Assembly (NCBI GenBank): GCA_964423615.1
Contig: CAYRFQ010000008.1
Coordinates: 1-64,000, forward strand
Length of the DNA: 64,000 nt
Direction: 5' to 3'
DNA from: CAYRFQ01 sp964423615
GTDB lineage: Bacteria > Planctomycetota > Planctomycetia > Gemmatales > Gemmataceae
Shown: positions 36,035 through 45,011 of the stretch, one piece after another
Layout: each line of letters starts with the position of its first letter
Position numbering within the stretch: position 1 is the stretch's first letter
The notes under the pieces: model-generated
Database searches by the model: none
What the model was told of the DNA's origin: nothing
Seen by the model: the letters and a program-made list of their open reading frames with translations, nothing else
Program-made: the position numbers and the translations under genes

Positions 36035-36730
36035 ATGTCTCAAATCCATGTTGCCGTGACTAGGGTCGTCAAACCCGGTCGTGAGTCGGAGTTCGAAGCT
36101 GCCGTTTCCAGATATCTCCGAGAATCCATGCACGAACCGGGCACGACAAGTGCCCACCTTCTCAAACCGCAGCCAGCTTCCGACGTTCGCGAGTATGGCA
36201 TCTTGCGATCGTTTCAGAATTGGTCCGCGTGCGAGGCGTTTTATCGATCCTCTCGCTTCAAGGAATGGGAAAAAGCGGTCACTCCGTTCGTCATCGGCCC
36301 CCCAAAACGCCGACACTTACACGGCTTGGAAGGGTTCTTCCGGGGTAACTTGAACTCACCACCTCGGTGGAAAATGGCATTAATCACCTGGGTTGGAGTC
36401 TTCCCCACAGCCTTACTATGGTCTTCGTTCTTGCCAGGTTATTTGAATGGTTGGCCCAAGCTCTTGGTCTCAGCCGTCATCAACGTGTTCGTTGTCGCTA
36501 CGCTGGCCTGGGTAGCCATGCCATTCTTGACGCGAGTGTTCTCTTTCTGGTTGCACCCAAGCTCCTCCTATCGGACTGAATTGGAAGAAAACGATTCCAT
36601 CTGGCACCAATCTGATACCCTGCCACTGCGTGATCGCCAACTCGGCTCCGATGCCACCGATCAAACGGAAGTAGCCACAGCCAGCTTTGGATGGCCCACT
36701 CGCGGAGCACACCTTCCCGATTATTCGTAA
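36035..36730 (+). CDS. Antibiotic biosynthesis monooxygenase-domain membrane protein
   Basis: 231 residues. Residues 1-95 form an ABM/dimeric alpha-beta barrel domain (IHVAVTRVVKPGRESEFEAA, SFQNWSACEAFYRSSRFKEW). Two membrane helices follow (MALITWVGVFPTALLWSSF and LLVSAVINVFVVATLAWVAM), then a polar C-terminal tail of about 60 residues. This domain plus two helices is known in a family of small membrane ABM proteins of unproven role. AAGGAA eight bases upstream supports the ATG. It is convergent with the lipoprotein gene. Confidence 0.85.
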   Translation: MSQIHVAVTRVVKPGRESEFEAAVSRYLRESMHEPGTTSAHLLKPQPASDVREYGILRSFQNWSACEAFYRSSRFKEWEKAVTPFVIGPPKRRHLHGLEGFFRGNLNSPPRWKMALITWVGVFPTALLWSSFLPGYLNGWPKLLVSAVINVFVVATLAWVAMPFLTRVFSFWLHPSSSYRTELEENDSIWHQSDTLPLRDRQLGSDATDQTEVATASFGWPTRGAHLPDYS

Positions 36731-36909
36731 GGAGACCGAGGAGTTAGTGCGTTTCTCGGTTGTATTGGAACAGGCTTTTCTTACTCGAAGTGCTGAGACC
36801 CTGCAGGGAGAAGGCCAGATTCAAGCGAAGCTGGAAACGCAGCGGTTTTTGGCCGAAGGCCAAACTCAACGTGGCCTATCCATTTTGGCCTTGCTCACCC
36901 CTCGCTATT

Positions 36910-37725
36910 TCACCGATACGCCCGGTTGTACCAAATTCGGCGTTTCCGGGCTCGTTGACCGAATACAAATGTCTTCAGACTCCTGCGAATTAAGTCAAGT
37001 TGTCCTTCATCATTGGCTTTCTCCAAAGGGATTTGAAAGACGATCACTAGTTCCTTGCTGTCTTTCTCCATCGGAAGATGGTACAAACGAAATTGGACTT
37101 TCGGTTGAGTCTCCCCTGCGATAGACATGAGTCCGAGCTGAAAAGTGACTTTGGGCAGCGGAGGCGACTCTATCTGAAATGGTTCAATAGAGACGCGGGG
37201 TGATTCCGCTTCGGGAAACTCGAATTGGACTGTTTTGGGATCATGCTTGTATTCTGCAGCATAGAAATCCTTCAGCCCCTGGCCCACTTTCTGTAGGAAT
37301 GTCAGGTTATCAAACTGATCTCCGTCACCCGGATTGTTCCCACCGACGACTGGATTTCCATCAGGAACCTGGGCTCTTGGTTTTGGTGGCTTCGGGAGTG
37401 GTTTCAGCCCTAAAAAGACGTTATAGTTTCCGGTACCTGGGTATCGATAAAGAATGCCACCTGGTCCGAATGGCGGTTCTCCAAGCTTCAAACTCTTGGA
37501 AATATTGGCCGGAGGACGAAAGAACATCTCGTAAGGGGACTTGAGTCCATGCACTCCACGGTTCGTGATATTCGGAACCCAGAGAGGAGCACCGAGAGAA
37601 GCCTGTTCTTTGTCCCATTTTTCCAAACGAGCTAGCTGTCGATCCATCCTTTGGTGATAATCGGCCAGATCGCAGCCGAAGTTTGTGACCAAGCATACAC
37701 TGAATAATAGGTACCATCGGTTCAT
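36910..37725 (-). CDS. Lipoprotein of unknown function
   Basis: 271 residues with a signal ending in the lipobox VTNFGC (Cys18), so it should be lipid-anchored after processing. A charged helical stretch follows (YHQRMDRQLARLEKWDKEQ), then a Pro/Gly-rich centre (GLKPLPKPPKPRAQVPDGNP) and a beta-rich C-terminal half (PKVTFQLGLMSIAGETQPKVQF). I recognise no domain. It stands alone, convergent with the ABM gene and divergent from glnB-like. Confidence 0.75.
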   Translation of the reverse strand: MNRWYLLFSVCLVTNFGCDLADYHQRMDRQLARLEKWDKEQASLGAPLWVPNITNRGVHGLKSPYEMFFRPPANISKSLKLGEPPFGPGGILYRYPGTGNYNVFLGLKPLPKPPKPRAQVPDGNPVVGGNNPGDGDQFDNLTFLQKVGQGLKDFYAAEYKHDPKTVQFEFPEAESPRVSIEPFQIESPPLPKVTFQLGLMSIAGETQPKVQFRLYHLPMEKDSKELVIVFQIPLEKANDEGQLDLIRRSLKTFVFGQRARKRRIWYNRAYR

Positions 37726-38153
37726 GGAGGCGGTCTCCGTTTCGGTCTAAAAAACAAGTTTGCAGCAGTGTCCAATTGCATTGAGAAGACCTCCAATTTC
37801 TCTTCTCCGCTTGGGGCATGAATGCCAAACCTGAGCCAAGCGGGAAACGCACCGAATGAGGAGGGTTTTAAGAGAATCGTTTTAAGCGTTAACCTGGGTT
37901 CGCCGCATCCGAGCTTCTCACACTCGGCAAAGCCAATGCGCTCAACGCAATCAAGAACTACTCTATGTCTCTGCAACACAACATTGGCCACGGTAGAATA
38001 CCAAACTTCCGAGTTCGGATTGAGAGCCGCGACCAAAGACTTCCAAGCGGCCGCCACCGACGAAATCACCAAAACAACCCTTGAATCGCTTGAAATCCGC
38101 CGTTCCTCGAAAAACAATCTGGGCAGAGCCATGCGATAGTAGCGTGGGGAACA
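37726..38153. other. Divergent intergenic region with B-like repeat
   Basis: 428 bp between the lipoprotein and PII gene starts; it must hold both promoters. A partial B module is at about 37808-37869. No canonical sigma-54 promoter (TGGCAC-N5-TTGC) was visible ahead of the PII gene. Confidence 0.45.
37808..37869 (+). repeat. Dispersed B module, partial
   Basis: CGCTTGGGG, then GCCAAACCTGAGCCAAGCGG, GAAACGCACCGAATGAGGAGG. It aligns by eye with 49811-49850 (CCAGAACCGGGCGAAGCGG, CAAACGCAGCGAATGAAGG). The 3' half typical of the family is missing or too diverged to see. Confidence 0.6.
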
Positions 38154-38468
38154 ATGAAACAACTCACCATTATCATCAAACCATTCGTCACAGCAAAGGT
38201 CCTTCACGCCATTTCCGAAGTCGATGTCGTTGCCTGCATCGTACAGGAAGCCAAAGGGTATAGCCGACAGAAGGGATATCTCGACAGGTACGTGGGCAGC
38301 GAATACAGCGATGTCTACCTGCCGAAAGTCGAGATCATCGTCTGGGTCCAGGACGAAAAAGCCGACGAACTCGCTGAGAAAGTCGTCCAGGCAGCACGCA
38401 CAGGACGAATCGGTGACGGTAAGATCATCTCCGTGCCTTCCGCCCTCCCTAACCCGCTCGAATTTTAG
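38154..38468 (+). CDS. PII-family nitrogen regulatory protein, shortened C-terminus
   Basis: 104 residues. The start (KQLTIIIKPF), the T-loop region GYSRQKGYLDRYVGSEYSDV with the Tyr that is uridylylated in enterobacterial PII (in GSEY), LPKVEIIVWV and the B-loop TGRIGDGKII fit GlnB/GlnK. After GDGKI the sequence stops resembling PII (SVPSALPNPLEF) and lacks the R-x-R segment that normally contacts ATP phosphate. No amtB, glnA or glnD adjoins it; truB follows by 92 bp. Call: PII family, signalling partners unknown. Confidence 0.88.
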   Translation: MKQLTIIIKPFVTAKVLHAISEVDVVACIVQEAKGYSRQKGYLDRYVGSEYSDVYLPKVEIIVWVQDEKADELAEKVVQAARTGRIGDGKIISVPSALPNPLEF

Positions 38469-38560
38469 TCAAAATGCCCTTCGAGCCTCTGGGCGAACCT
38501 CGCCTTCGCTTCTCGACTCCAAAACAACAGGACATTATCGAGAAGTCACTGGAGATAGCA

Positions 38561-39448
38561 ATGACGCAAGAGAAACTCCACGGTTTACTCGTGCTGGATA
38601 AGCCATCTGGAATCACCTCACGAGACGCCGTGAATGCTGCACAACGGTTGTTTCCGCGTAAGACAAAGATCGGTCACGCGGGCACACTCGACCCGTTGGC
38701 CACCGGTGTGTTGGTCTTGTGTGTGGGACAGGCAACCCGGCTCATCGAATACGTCCAACAAATGAATAAGGAGTATGAGACCGAAATAGTCTTTGGGGCT
38801 ACTAGCGATACCGACGATGCCGACGGCAACATCAGTGAGCGATCCGGGGTCCAATTGCCTGACCGCCAGAGTTTGGTCGAAGCCCTGACGCACTTTGAAG
38901 GGGAAGTTAAGCAAATTCCCCCCCAGTTTTCTGCCGCAAAGGTGGATGGACAGCGGGCTTATCGGCTTGCCCGAGAATCAAGGTCCGTTAACCTCGAGGA
39001 ACGCACGGTCCGTGTCGATGCAATCCAACTGCTCCACTTTCAACCATCCAGGGCACGCCTCCGCATCCAGTGCGGCAAGGGGACTTACATTCGAGCGATT
39101 GCCCGTGACCTGGGCGAAAAACTAGATTGTGGCGGATATGTCCATACACTTCGGAGGACACGAATTGGTCATTTCCGTGCAGAAGATGCTCTCGACCTCA
39201 ACGACTATTCCAAAGATATTTTACCCCAGTTGTTACCACTCACCGAAGGCATCCGAGACCTTCCAAGGCTGAAAGTCGACGAGGTAGAAGCTCGCCGACT
39301 TCGGCATGGTCAAATTCTCCATCTAAGCCAACCTCTTGCCAGCGGCCAGGATCACAGTATCTTCCAAGACTGCGAACTCGTAGGGCTTGGACAAGTGGGA
39401 ACTGATGGGATCACGTTCAAGCCAACGAAGATTCTAGCCCAGCCGTAA
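38561..39448 (+). CDS. truB: tRNA pseudouridine(55) synthase
   Basis: Converts U55 of tRNA to pseudouridine. The 295-residue protein carries GLLVLDKPSGITSRDAV, the catalytic-Asp motif GHAGTLDPLATGVLVLCVG, YVQQMNKEYETEIVFGATSDT, QIPPQFSAAKVDGQRAY and the KGTYIRAIARDLGEKL block. The C-terminal domain (PRLKVDEVEARRLRHGQ) is the PUA-like TruB tail. ATG 38561 has GGAGA about seven bases upstream; the frame is open to 38474 but those 29 residues are not conserved. It lies 59 bp from the convergent stop of the WD40/cytochrome gene. Confidence 0.95.
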   Translation: MTQEKLHGLLVLDKPSGITSRDAVNAAQRLFPRKTKIGHAGTLDPLATGVLVLCVGQATRLIEYVQQMNKEYETEIVFGATSDTDDADGNISERSGVQLPDRQSLVEALTHFEGEVKQIPPQFSAAKVDGQRAYRLARESRSVNLEERTVRVDAIQLLHFQPSRARLRIQCGKGTYIRAIARDLGEKLDCGGYVHTLRRTRIGHFRAEDALDLNDYSKDILPQLLPLTEGIRDLPRLKVDEVEARRLRHGQILHLSQPLASGQDHSIFQDCELVGLGQVGTDGITFKPTKILAQP

Positions 39449-39507
39449 CGATCAACAGTGGTGAGACAATCGGATGGCAGTACACCTCATTCTCACCAAT
39501 CGCCCCC

Positions 39508-42500
39508 CTATTTTTTGACAATTCGCAACATCACCGAGTCCGCTGCATGTTGCGTGTTTGTGCCTTCGCGTTGAGCGGAAACCACGATGGGACGGTCCGT
39601 TGGCCGCACCCACGGCTCGCAATAAAGGACCATGGTGCGGCGAGTTTCTTTCTCGGTAATCAAAATACCGTTCAAGCCGATATCTAACACCTTCACACCG
39701 TGCGGAAGTCCATTCACCTTGATCGGTACCCTACGACGAAATCCATTCAACCGTTGAATAGAAACGGTTAGCTTCGTCTTCCCCCCAGGGCTCAGAGTGA
39801 TTTCCCTTTCCCTCGTCCAGGTCTTGATGTCCTTCAAACCCACCACACTCGGCTTACCACCCGAGATGACTTTACGAACGACTTTGCCATTCATCGTCGC
39901 CTCTGCGATGACTTTGAAAGACGCTATCTTGTTGGTCGTCTTGGCGGTGTCCGTCGCTTTGAGGGCAACGGTGGTGCTGTTCTCACCAGCTAAGATCGTC
40001 GTATTGGGTGCTGTCATTCCCTCGGGAAATCCCTGGAATTTGACATCGATCGGCCCATCGTATTCATCGATCCGAGTGGCGTTGATCGTCAATGGGATTG
40101 CTCCACCTCGCCACACCTTCGGAGAACTGGGACTGAGTGATACCCGAAAGTTCGGTTCCGGGCTGCGGAAGCTGACCCGATAGCCAAAGTTCTCCCCACC
40201 ACGATCCAACGTATCCCGAATCCGGAGATAATAGACGCCCGATTGTGGTGGGTCGAACACGATTCGAGAATCACGACCCAGCCCATTGGCATCGTCGTTG
40301 CGGTGGTACAAAGTAATCACGGGAAACCCGTTTGGCGGGAACTTCGTGCCCGGTGGATGAACCGTCACTTTGTACATCACCTCGCCTTTCGATACGAAGG
40401 CAGGCGTCGTCCCCAAGAACCCTTGCCGTTGGCCCCGATCCGTGAAAAACTGACAATCCGAATCCGGATGCGTCGGTAGGTCACGGATCTTCAGTAGTTG
40501 TGTTCCTACGTAGATGTAGTCGTTAATGGCCAATTCACTCCAAGCTTCGATGCGAATCCCCGATTGGGCATTGTTGTGATCCCGAAAAGCCACATACGTC
40601 TTGGCAACGGGTCGAAGAGTGGCCCGCGCCAAAGGTTTCCTCTCGGCGTCGAGAATCTCAATCATGGAGTCCAGCTTCGACCCAAGCCTGTCGGCTGTAA
40701 CTTCGAGGATGATCCGTTGGCCTTTCTCTCCACGAAAACGCCACAAGTCGCGCTCGCCCGGTTCGGAGATACGCCCATTGGCGACTGTCGGTACCGTAAT
40801 CATGGAAGGTGTTCGAGTTTCAACGACTTCCCGAGTCCCGCTCACCGCCACCCGAAAGGCTCCCAACGCCCGGCCGAACGGCGTCGCGACGTTGATCGAG
40901 ATAGTCTCGCCAGGACGATGCTTGCGTGCATCGATCGACAAGGTTTCCTTTCCGAGAAAGACGCCACGGAGTCGCACACTCGTCTTTTTTCCCGCTGGCA
41001 CACCAAGAGGATACACCGAAGTGATGACCGGAATTTTTCCTACTTTCAATTCATACTTCATTCCGGAGCTTCCCCGATAATCGCGGTCGCGAATTCCCAA
41101 GGAATACACTCCGGCCTCGGAGAAAGTAATTCCGAGGAAACCGCTGTCGTTAGCCAAGACGTTCCCTTTATCATCCATGATCACTAAATCGGGTTCGATC
41201 GCAGGTGTTCCCTTTTTGGACTTCGCCGTGAAGGCTACTCCAAGTTGCTGGCCCTTTTTGGCCCGGAATCGGAAGTAATCCACGTCACCCGCCCTCTCCA
41301 AGACACCCAAGATAGTCTGTTGCGGTTCGATCCACTGGCCCTCCCGAGCCGAATTGTTGGACTCGCTTTCTTCCACTTCCGAAAATCGATTCGCTTCCTC
41401 GGGGGTCTTCCCGGACTCGAAACTTACAAGTTGACTGGCTCGAGTTCCAGTCGGAGGTTGCGTGAGACGACTGGACTTTTCCGGCACTGATTGTTTGACG
41501 CGACTTCCAACAGTCGTCTGTCCAAGAGTGTTACCCGTCTTGGCATTGATCCGCATGATCGTCCCATCGAAGCGGCCAACCCAGATGGATTCCTGATCCG
41601 AATCCAGACACATCGAAAGGGGAACATCGGCCATCTTCGGAGAGACCGCCAACTCGATCATCTTTGCCGTATCCCAACTCTTCAGCGTCCGATCCTCGCT
41701 GAGAGAAAACAATCGATTGCCGTCTCGGGAGTAGAGCAACTGGACGATCGGACCACTATGAGCGAAAACGGAGTGAACTACGGTACCGCCTTGCTCATCA
41801 GCCCGCCAAATCCGGATGCTTTTGTCGACACCACCCGCGGCAACATGCTTTCCGTCCGGACTCCACGCGACGGAGTAGACCCAATCGGTCGATTCACTGA
41901 GGGTGTAAAGAAGCTTCGCATCCCAAGTCCGCCAAACCTTGACGGCCCGGTCGGCTCCAGCTGTCGCAAACACTTTTCCGTCCGGACGAAACGCGACCGA
42001 ACACACCGAGTCACTGTGTTCCGAGAGCGTGGTCAGGAGTTGGAGAGACTTTGTGTCCCAGATTTTCACTTTCCGGTCATACCCAACGCTAATCAACTTC
42101 TTGCCATCGGGGCTGAAGGCGAGTTGCAAAATAGTATCGTCGTGCGCTTCTTTGATCCGGCTTGGTCTTTTCCAGTGTTTCTTAAATTCCGGCATTCGAA
42201 CCAAGATAATGTCGCTCGCCGAACCTGACACGGAATCCGCCATCGCCAGAACTGATCCCTTGGCTGTCACTGCCATCGAAGTGATCTTGCCGCGAACGTT
42301 GGCCATCTTGGTGAACAACCACTGCTCATTACGTCCTTGCTTAACCAAACATGTCTGCAAGCTCCCCGCCACGATTCGATCACTTTTTGGGACCGCCACA
42401 AGAGAACTGATGGGGATCGGTGTCGAACGTTTGACTCGGATATCAGGTAGGACGATCTTGGCAGCAACCTTATCGAACTTGGCCCCGGCCTTAACCCAAT

Positions 42501-42837
42501 TCCGAAGCCGGGCGATTTCTTCGGCCGTTGGCCGGACTTTACTTTCCTTGGGAGGCATCACAGGCTTGGCTTTTCCCTCGGTTACTAGCACAAGCCGGCT
42601 CTTGTCTGGGTTTCCTGCCACCAGGACCGGGCCTTCGTCCGAACCTTCCCGCAACGCCTGGAAGTCGGCTAAGCTGAGACCCCCTCGCGCCCGTCTGGCG
42701 TTATGGCACTCCGAACAATACTTGTTGAAAAACGGCTGGACGTGCTTCGAATACGATGCTGAGTTAGTTTGAGCAAGACCGGGCAGCGAACTCATCGTGG
42801 ACATTGTCACTAACACGAGTACCGGCAAGTATTTCAT
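39508..42837 (-). CDS. Exported WD40-repeat protein with planctomycete N-terminal cytochrome
   Basis: 1109 residues. Signal peptide YLPVLVLVTMSTMSSLPGLA, then a planctomycete cytochrome c domain with the haem motif CSECH and NARRARGGLSL. From about residue 140 to 460 come WD40 blades (AFSPDGKKLISVGYDRKVKIW, SVCSVAFRPDGKVFATAGAD in part). The second half is a series of PPC/Ig-like beta domains (GDVDYFRFRAKKGQQLGVAF; GERDLWRFRGEKGQRIILEV). Known relatives sit next to DUF1553/PSD1 genes, but none is here. AGGAG seven bases before ATG 42837 fixes the start. Role: probably periplasmic or surface, unknown. Confidence 0.88.
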   Translation of the reverse strand: MKYLPVLVLVTMSTMSSLPGLAQTNSASYSKHVQPFFNKYCSECHNARRARGGLSLADFQALREGSDEGPVLVAGNPDKSRLVLVTEGKAKPVMPPKESKVRPTAEEIARLRNWVKAGAKFDKVAAKIVLPDIRVKRSTPIPISSLVAVPKSDRIVAGSLQTCLVKQGRNEQWLFTKMANVRGKITSMAVTAKGSVLAMADSVSGSASDIILVRMPEFKKHWKRPSRIKEAHDDTILQLAFSPDGKKLISVGYDRKVKIWDTKSLQLLTTLSEHSDSVCSVAFRPDGKVFATAGADRAVKVWRTWDAKLLYTLSESTDWVYSVAWSPDGKHVAAGGVDKSIRIWRADEQGGTVVHSVFAHSGPIVQLLYSRDGNRLFSLSEDRTLKSWDTAKMIELAVSPKMADVPLSMCLDSDQESIWVGRFDGTIMRINAKTGNTLGQTTVGSRVKQSVPEKSSRLTQPPTGTRASQLVSFESGKTPEEANRFSEVEESESNNSAREGQWIEPQQTILGVLERAGDVDYFRFRAKKGQQLGVAFTAKSKKGTPAIEPDLVIMDDKGNVLANDSGFLGITFSEAGVYSLGIRDRDYRGSSGMKYELKVGKIPVITSVYPLGVPAGKKTSVRLRGVFLGKETLSIDARKHRPGETISINVATPFGRALGAFRVAVSGTREVVETRTPSMITVPTVANGRISEPGERDLWRFRGEKGQRIILEVTADRLGSKLDSMIEILDAERKPLARATLRPVAKTYVAFRDHNNAQSGIRIEAWSELAINDYIYVGTQLLKIRDLPTHPDSDCQFFTDRGQRQGFLGTTPAFVSKGEVMYKVTVHPPGTKFPPNGFPVITLYHRNDDANGLGRDSRIVFDPPQSGVYYLRIRDTLDRGGENFGYRVSFRSPEPNFRVSLSPSSPKVWRGGAIPLTINATRIDEYDGPIDVKFQGFPEGMTAPNTTILAGENSTTVALKATDTAKTTNKIASFKVIAEATMNGKVVRKVISGGKPSVVGLKDIKTWTREREITLSPGGKTKLTVSIQRLNGFRRRVPIKVNGLPHGVKVLDIGLNGILITEKETRRTMVLYCEPWVRPTDRPIVVSAQREGTNTQHAADSVMLRIVKK

Positions 42838-43016
42838 GATGAACTCCTGAGATCCGATTGTCACGCGGTCCGTAAGGCTCACGTACCGAACGACTGGGAG
42901 AGACGGCTTTGTTATTCGAGCGGAAGTTCCATCTCAAACTAGCGTGGACCGGCGGCCCCGAAAAGAGGATGTGCGGAAAAAGTTGGATTTTGGAAGCCGG
43001 CCGGAACGTGAACAGG

Positions 43017-44471
43017 TCATTTTTTCTCGACCAGCACAGTCTCATCGCGAAGGGGAATAGCCACATCCTCGAACCCCACTTGCCGGAGGGCGTGACAAAG
43101 GATTTCGGCTGGTTCGACCTCACCATGAACTAACCGAACTTTTCCCGTTTGAGACGCCAACGGCGTCAGCATCTCGAGAAAATCGTTGTGGTCGGCGTGT
43201 CCCGAGAAACCGTTGAGGTGGACTGCGTCGGCCCACTTGTTCCACATCTTTCCCAGGAAGTAAACGGTTGGCCCTTTTTGCATCAGACGACGACCGAGGC
43301 TACCAGGAGCCTGGTAACTTACGAGCACAAGACAACACCGCGGGTCCTCGACATACTGCTGTAAATGATATAACGCACGACCCGCGTCCAACATTCCCCC
43401 CGAAGCAACAATGATGCTCGGCGTCTTATCGTCGGTGAGTCGTTTGCTCTCCTCCCAGCGTCGGATATATCGAACTGGAGAGTTATGCTGACGTTCGGCT
43501 TCGAACACAGCACGACAGTCCTCGGTCACGTCATCGAGGTGCTGGTGGTAAACATTCACGATGTCAGCAACTAGTGGACTATCGACGTAGATGGGGAGTT
43601 TGGGAATCATCCCTTCGTGAATCCACTTCTGCAGATAATGGACCACGATTTGAGCCCGACCCAAACTAAACGCCGGAATAAGAACCTTCCCGTCCTGGGC
43701 GACGGTTCGATCGATGACGTCAGAGAGTTGTTCAGCAAGAGTGTCGAGCGGCTGATGAACCTTGCCCCCGTAAGTGCATTCGCATATCAGAAGATCCGAC
43801 GGAGGAATCGGCGCAGGTGGATTCAGGAAGGGAATGTTCGCACGACCAAGGTCCCCGGTAAAACTAATCCGGTAGTCCTTGCCTCCGGTGTTGATTCCCA
43901 GCGTCACGATAGCCGATCCGAGGATGTGCCCGGCATTGAGCAACCGAACCTCGATTTCCGGACTCACCCTTCCCGGTTCGTCATAGCCAAGAGGAACGCA
44001 GTGCCCAATAGTTCGAGCGACATCGCCTAGGTCGCACAACGGACCGGACCAACTCGGAGGAGGCACAAGAGGCTTCTCGTCGCGTTGGATTTTGGCCGAA
44101 TCGGTCAGCATCACTCCAAGGAGGTCACGCGTGGCAGGAGTACAAAAAATCGGACCGGTAAATCCCTGTCGAACAAGGTTGGGCAGGTTGCCACAGTGGT
44201 CTATGTGAGCATGGCTGATGACCACCGCGTCAATGTCTTTCGGAGTAAATGGAAACTCCCGATTGCGTTGGCGAAGCTCGGGCTGTTGCCCCAAATACAG
44301 ACCACAATCCAGGAGGATTTTGCGACCTGCTGCCTCGACCAAATGCATCGAACCGGTTACTGTGAGGACGGCTCCGTGAAACGTGACCTTGGGTATGGAA
44401 TCAATCAGATCATCACTTTCCATGAATTGCATTTTAACACGAGTTTCTTCAGACTGCGATACAATTTTCAT
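43017..44471 (-). CDS. MBL-fold beta-CASP ribonuclease-like protein
   Basis: 484 residues. The metallo-beta-lactamase metal motif SHAHIDHCGNLPNL is intact, with further ligands at ALNAGHILGSA-like RLLNAGHILGSAIVT and ISFTGDLGR. The beta-CASP cap holds IPAFSLGRAQIVVHYL, and the RMMBL tail includes HLNGFSGHADHNDFLEML and VHGEVEPAEILCHAL. Relatives are the CPSF73/YSH1-like RNases found in bacteria and archaea, so an endo- or 5'-exonuclease on RNA is likely. I chose ATG 44471; ATGs at 44432 and 44423 are alternatives. A much longer frame to 44873 exists but crosses the divergent TIGR02996 gene. Confidence 0.92.
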   Translation of the reverse strand: MKIVSQSEETRVKMQFMESDDLIDSIPKVTFHGAVLTVTGSMHLVEAAGRKILLDCGLYLGQQPELRQRNREFPFTPKDIDAVVISHAHIDHCGNLPNLVRQGFTGPIFCTPATRDLLGVMLTDSAKIQRDEKPLVPPPSWSGPLCDLGDVARTIGHCVPLGYDEPGRVSPEIEVRLLNAGHILGSAIVTLGINTGGKDYRISFTGDLGRANIPFLNPPAPIPPSDLLICECTYGGKVHQPLDTLAEQLSDVIDRTVAQDGKVLIPAFSLGRAQIVVHYLQKWIHEGMIPKLPIYVDSPLVADIVNVYHQHLDDVTEDCRAVFEAERQHNSPVRYIRRWEESKRLTDDKTPSIIVASGGMLDAGRALYHLQQYVEDPRCCLVLVSYQAPGSLGRRLMQKGPTVYFLGKMWNKWADAVHLNGFSGHADHNDFLEMLTPLASQTGKVRLVHGEVEPAEILCHALRQVGFEDVAIPLRDETVLVEKK

Positions 44472-44560
44472 TTGACAGTGTTGGGAGAGCAGTAAGTTTG
44501 GTACGAAGTCACTCGTTAGAAAATACCCAGCTCCGCTTGACCTGATTAGAGTTTGAAAAA

Positions 44561-45011
44561 ATGGCCTCAACAAGAGACGAACTTGTCCGCCAGATTCGCC
44601 AGAATCCTGGTAACTTGGCGTTGGTGTTGATCTACGCCGATTGGCTCGAAGAAAACGGTCGAGCACTCGAAGCCAAAGCCGTTCGAATCCGAAAGCGGGT
44701 AGGACGGTCGTGCGGAGTTTCTGAAATTCCCAATTACTTCGACGAACCGCCAAGTAGTGCCGGAGGAGCCGCGAAAAGCTGGATCGGGCATCACTGTGGA
44801 AGTGAAGGTTGTGGCTCCGGAGAAGGCAACCCGAAACACGTTGAAGTATCAGGGAACGGATTCCACGGACCAACGGATTCCCGGACGTCTACTGGGCGAC
44901 ATGCTGGTGATCTTGATGAATCAGCAAGCGGTGACGGGGTCTCGTACGGATATCACGAAAGGAACGACGGAACAGGATGTGGGTTCTTCAGTTGGTTGTA
45001 GTTCCGGCTAG
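44561..45011 (+). pseudogene. TIGR02996 repeat-companion domain gene, frameshifted
   Basis: The first 50 codons encode a clean TIGR02996 domain (TRDELVRQIRQNPGNLALVL, YADWLEENGRALEAKA), typical of Gemmataceae. At about 44700-44712 the sense continues in the next frame: DGRAEFLKFP, ITVEVKVVAPEKATRNTLKY, ending with TAG at 45009-45011. In the original frame the sequence turns Gly/Ser-rich and random-looking up to 45001. A one-base shift joins the two parts into a protein of about 150 residues. It could be a real pseudogene, a sequencing error or (less likely) a programmed shift. Its stop shares CTA/TAG bases with the convergent NtrC gene's stop. Confidence 0.7.

Noticed and set aside
36687..37124. 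+ strand open frame overlapping the ABM gene end and the lipoprotein gene
   Set aside because: Mostly antisense to the lipoprotein gene and without protein-like features.
41939..42772. Open + strand frame opposite the WD40/cytochrome gene
   Set aside because: Antisense shadow; low-complexity Ser/Arg-rich sequence without motifs.
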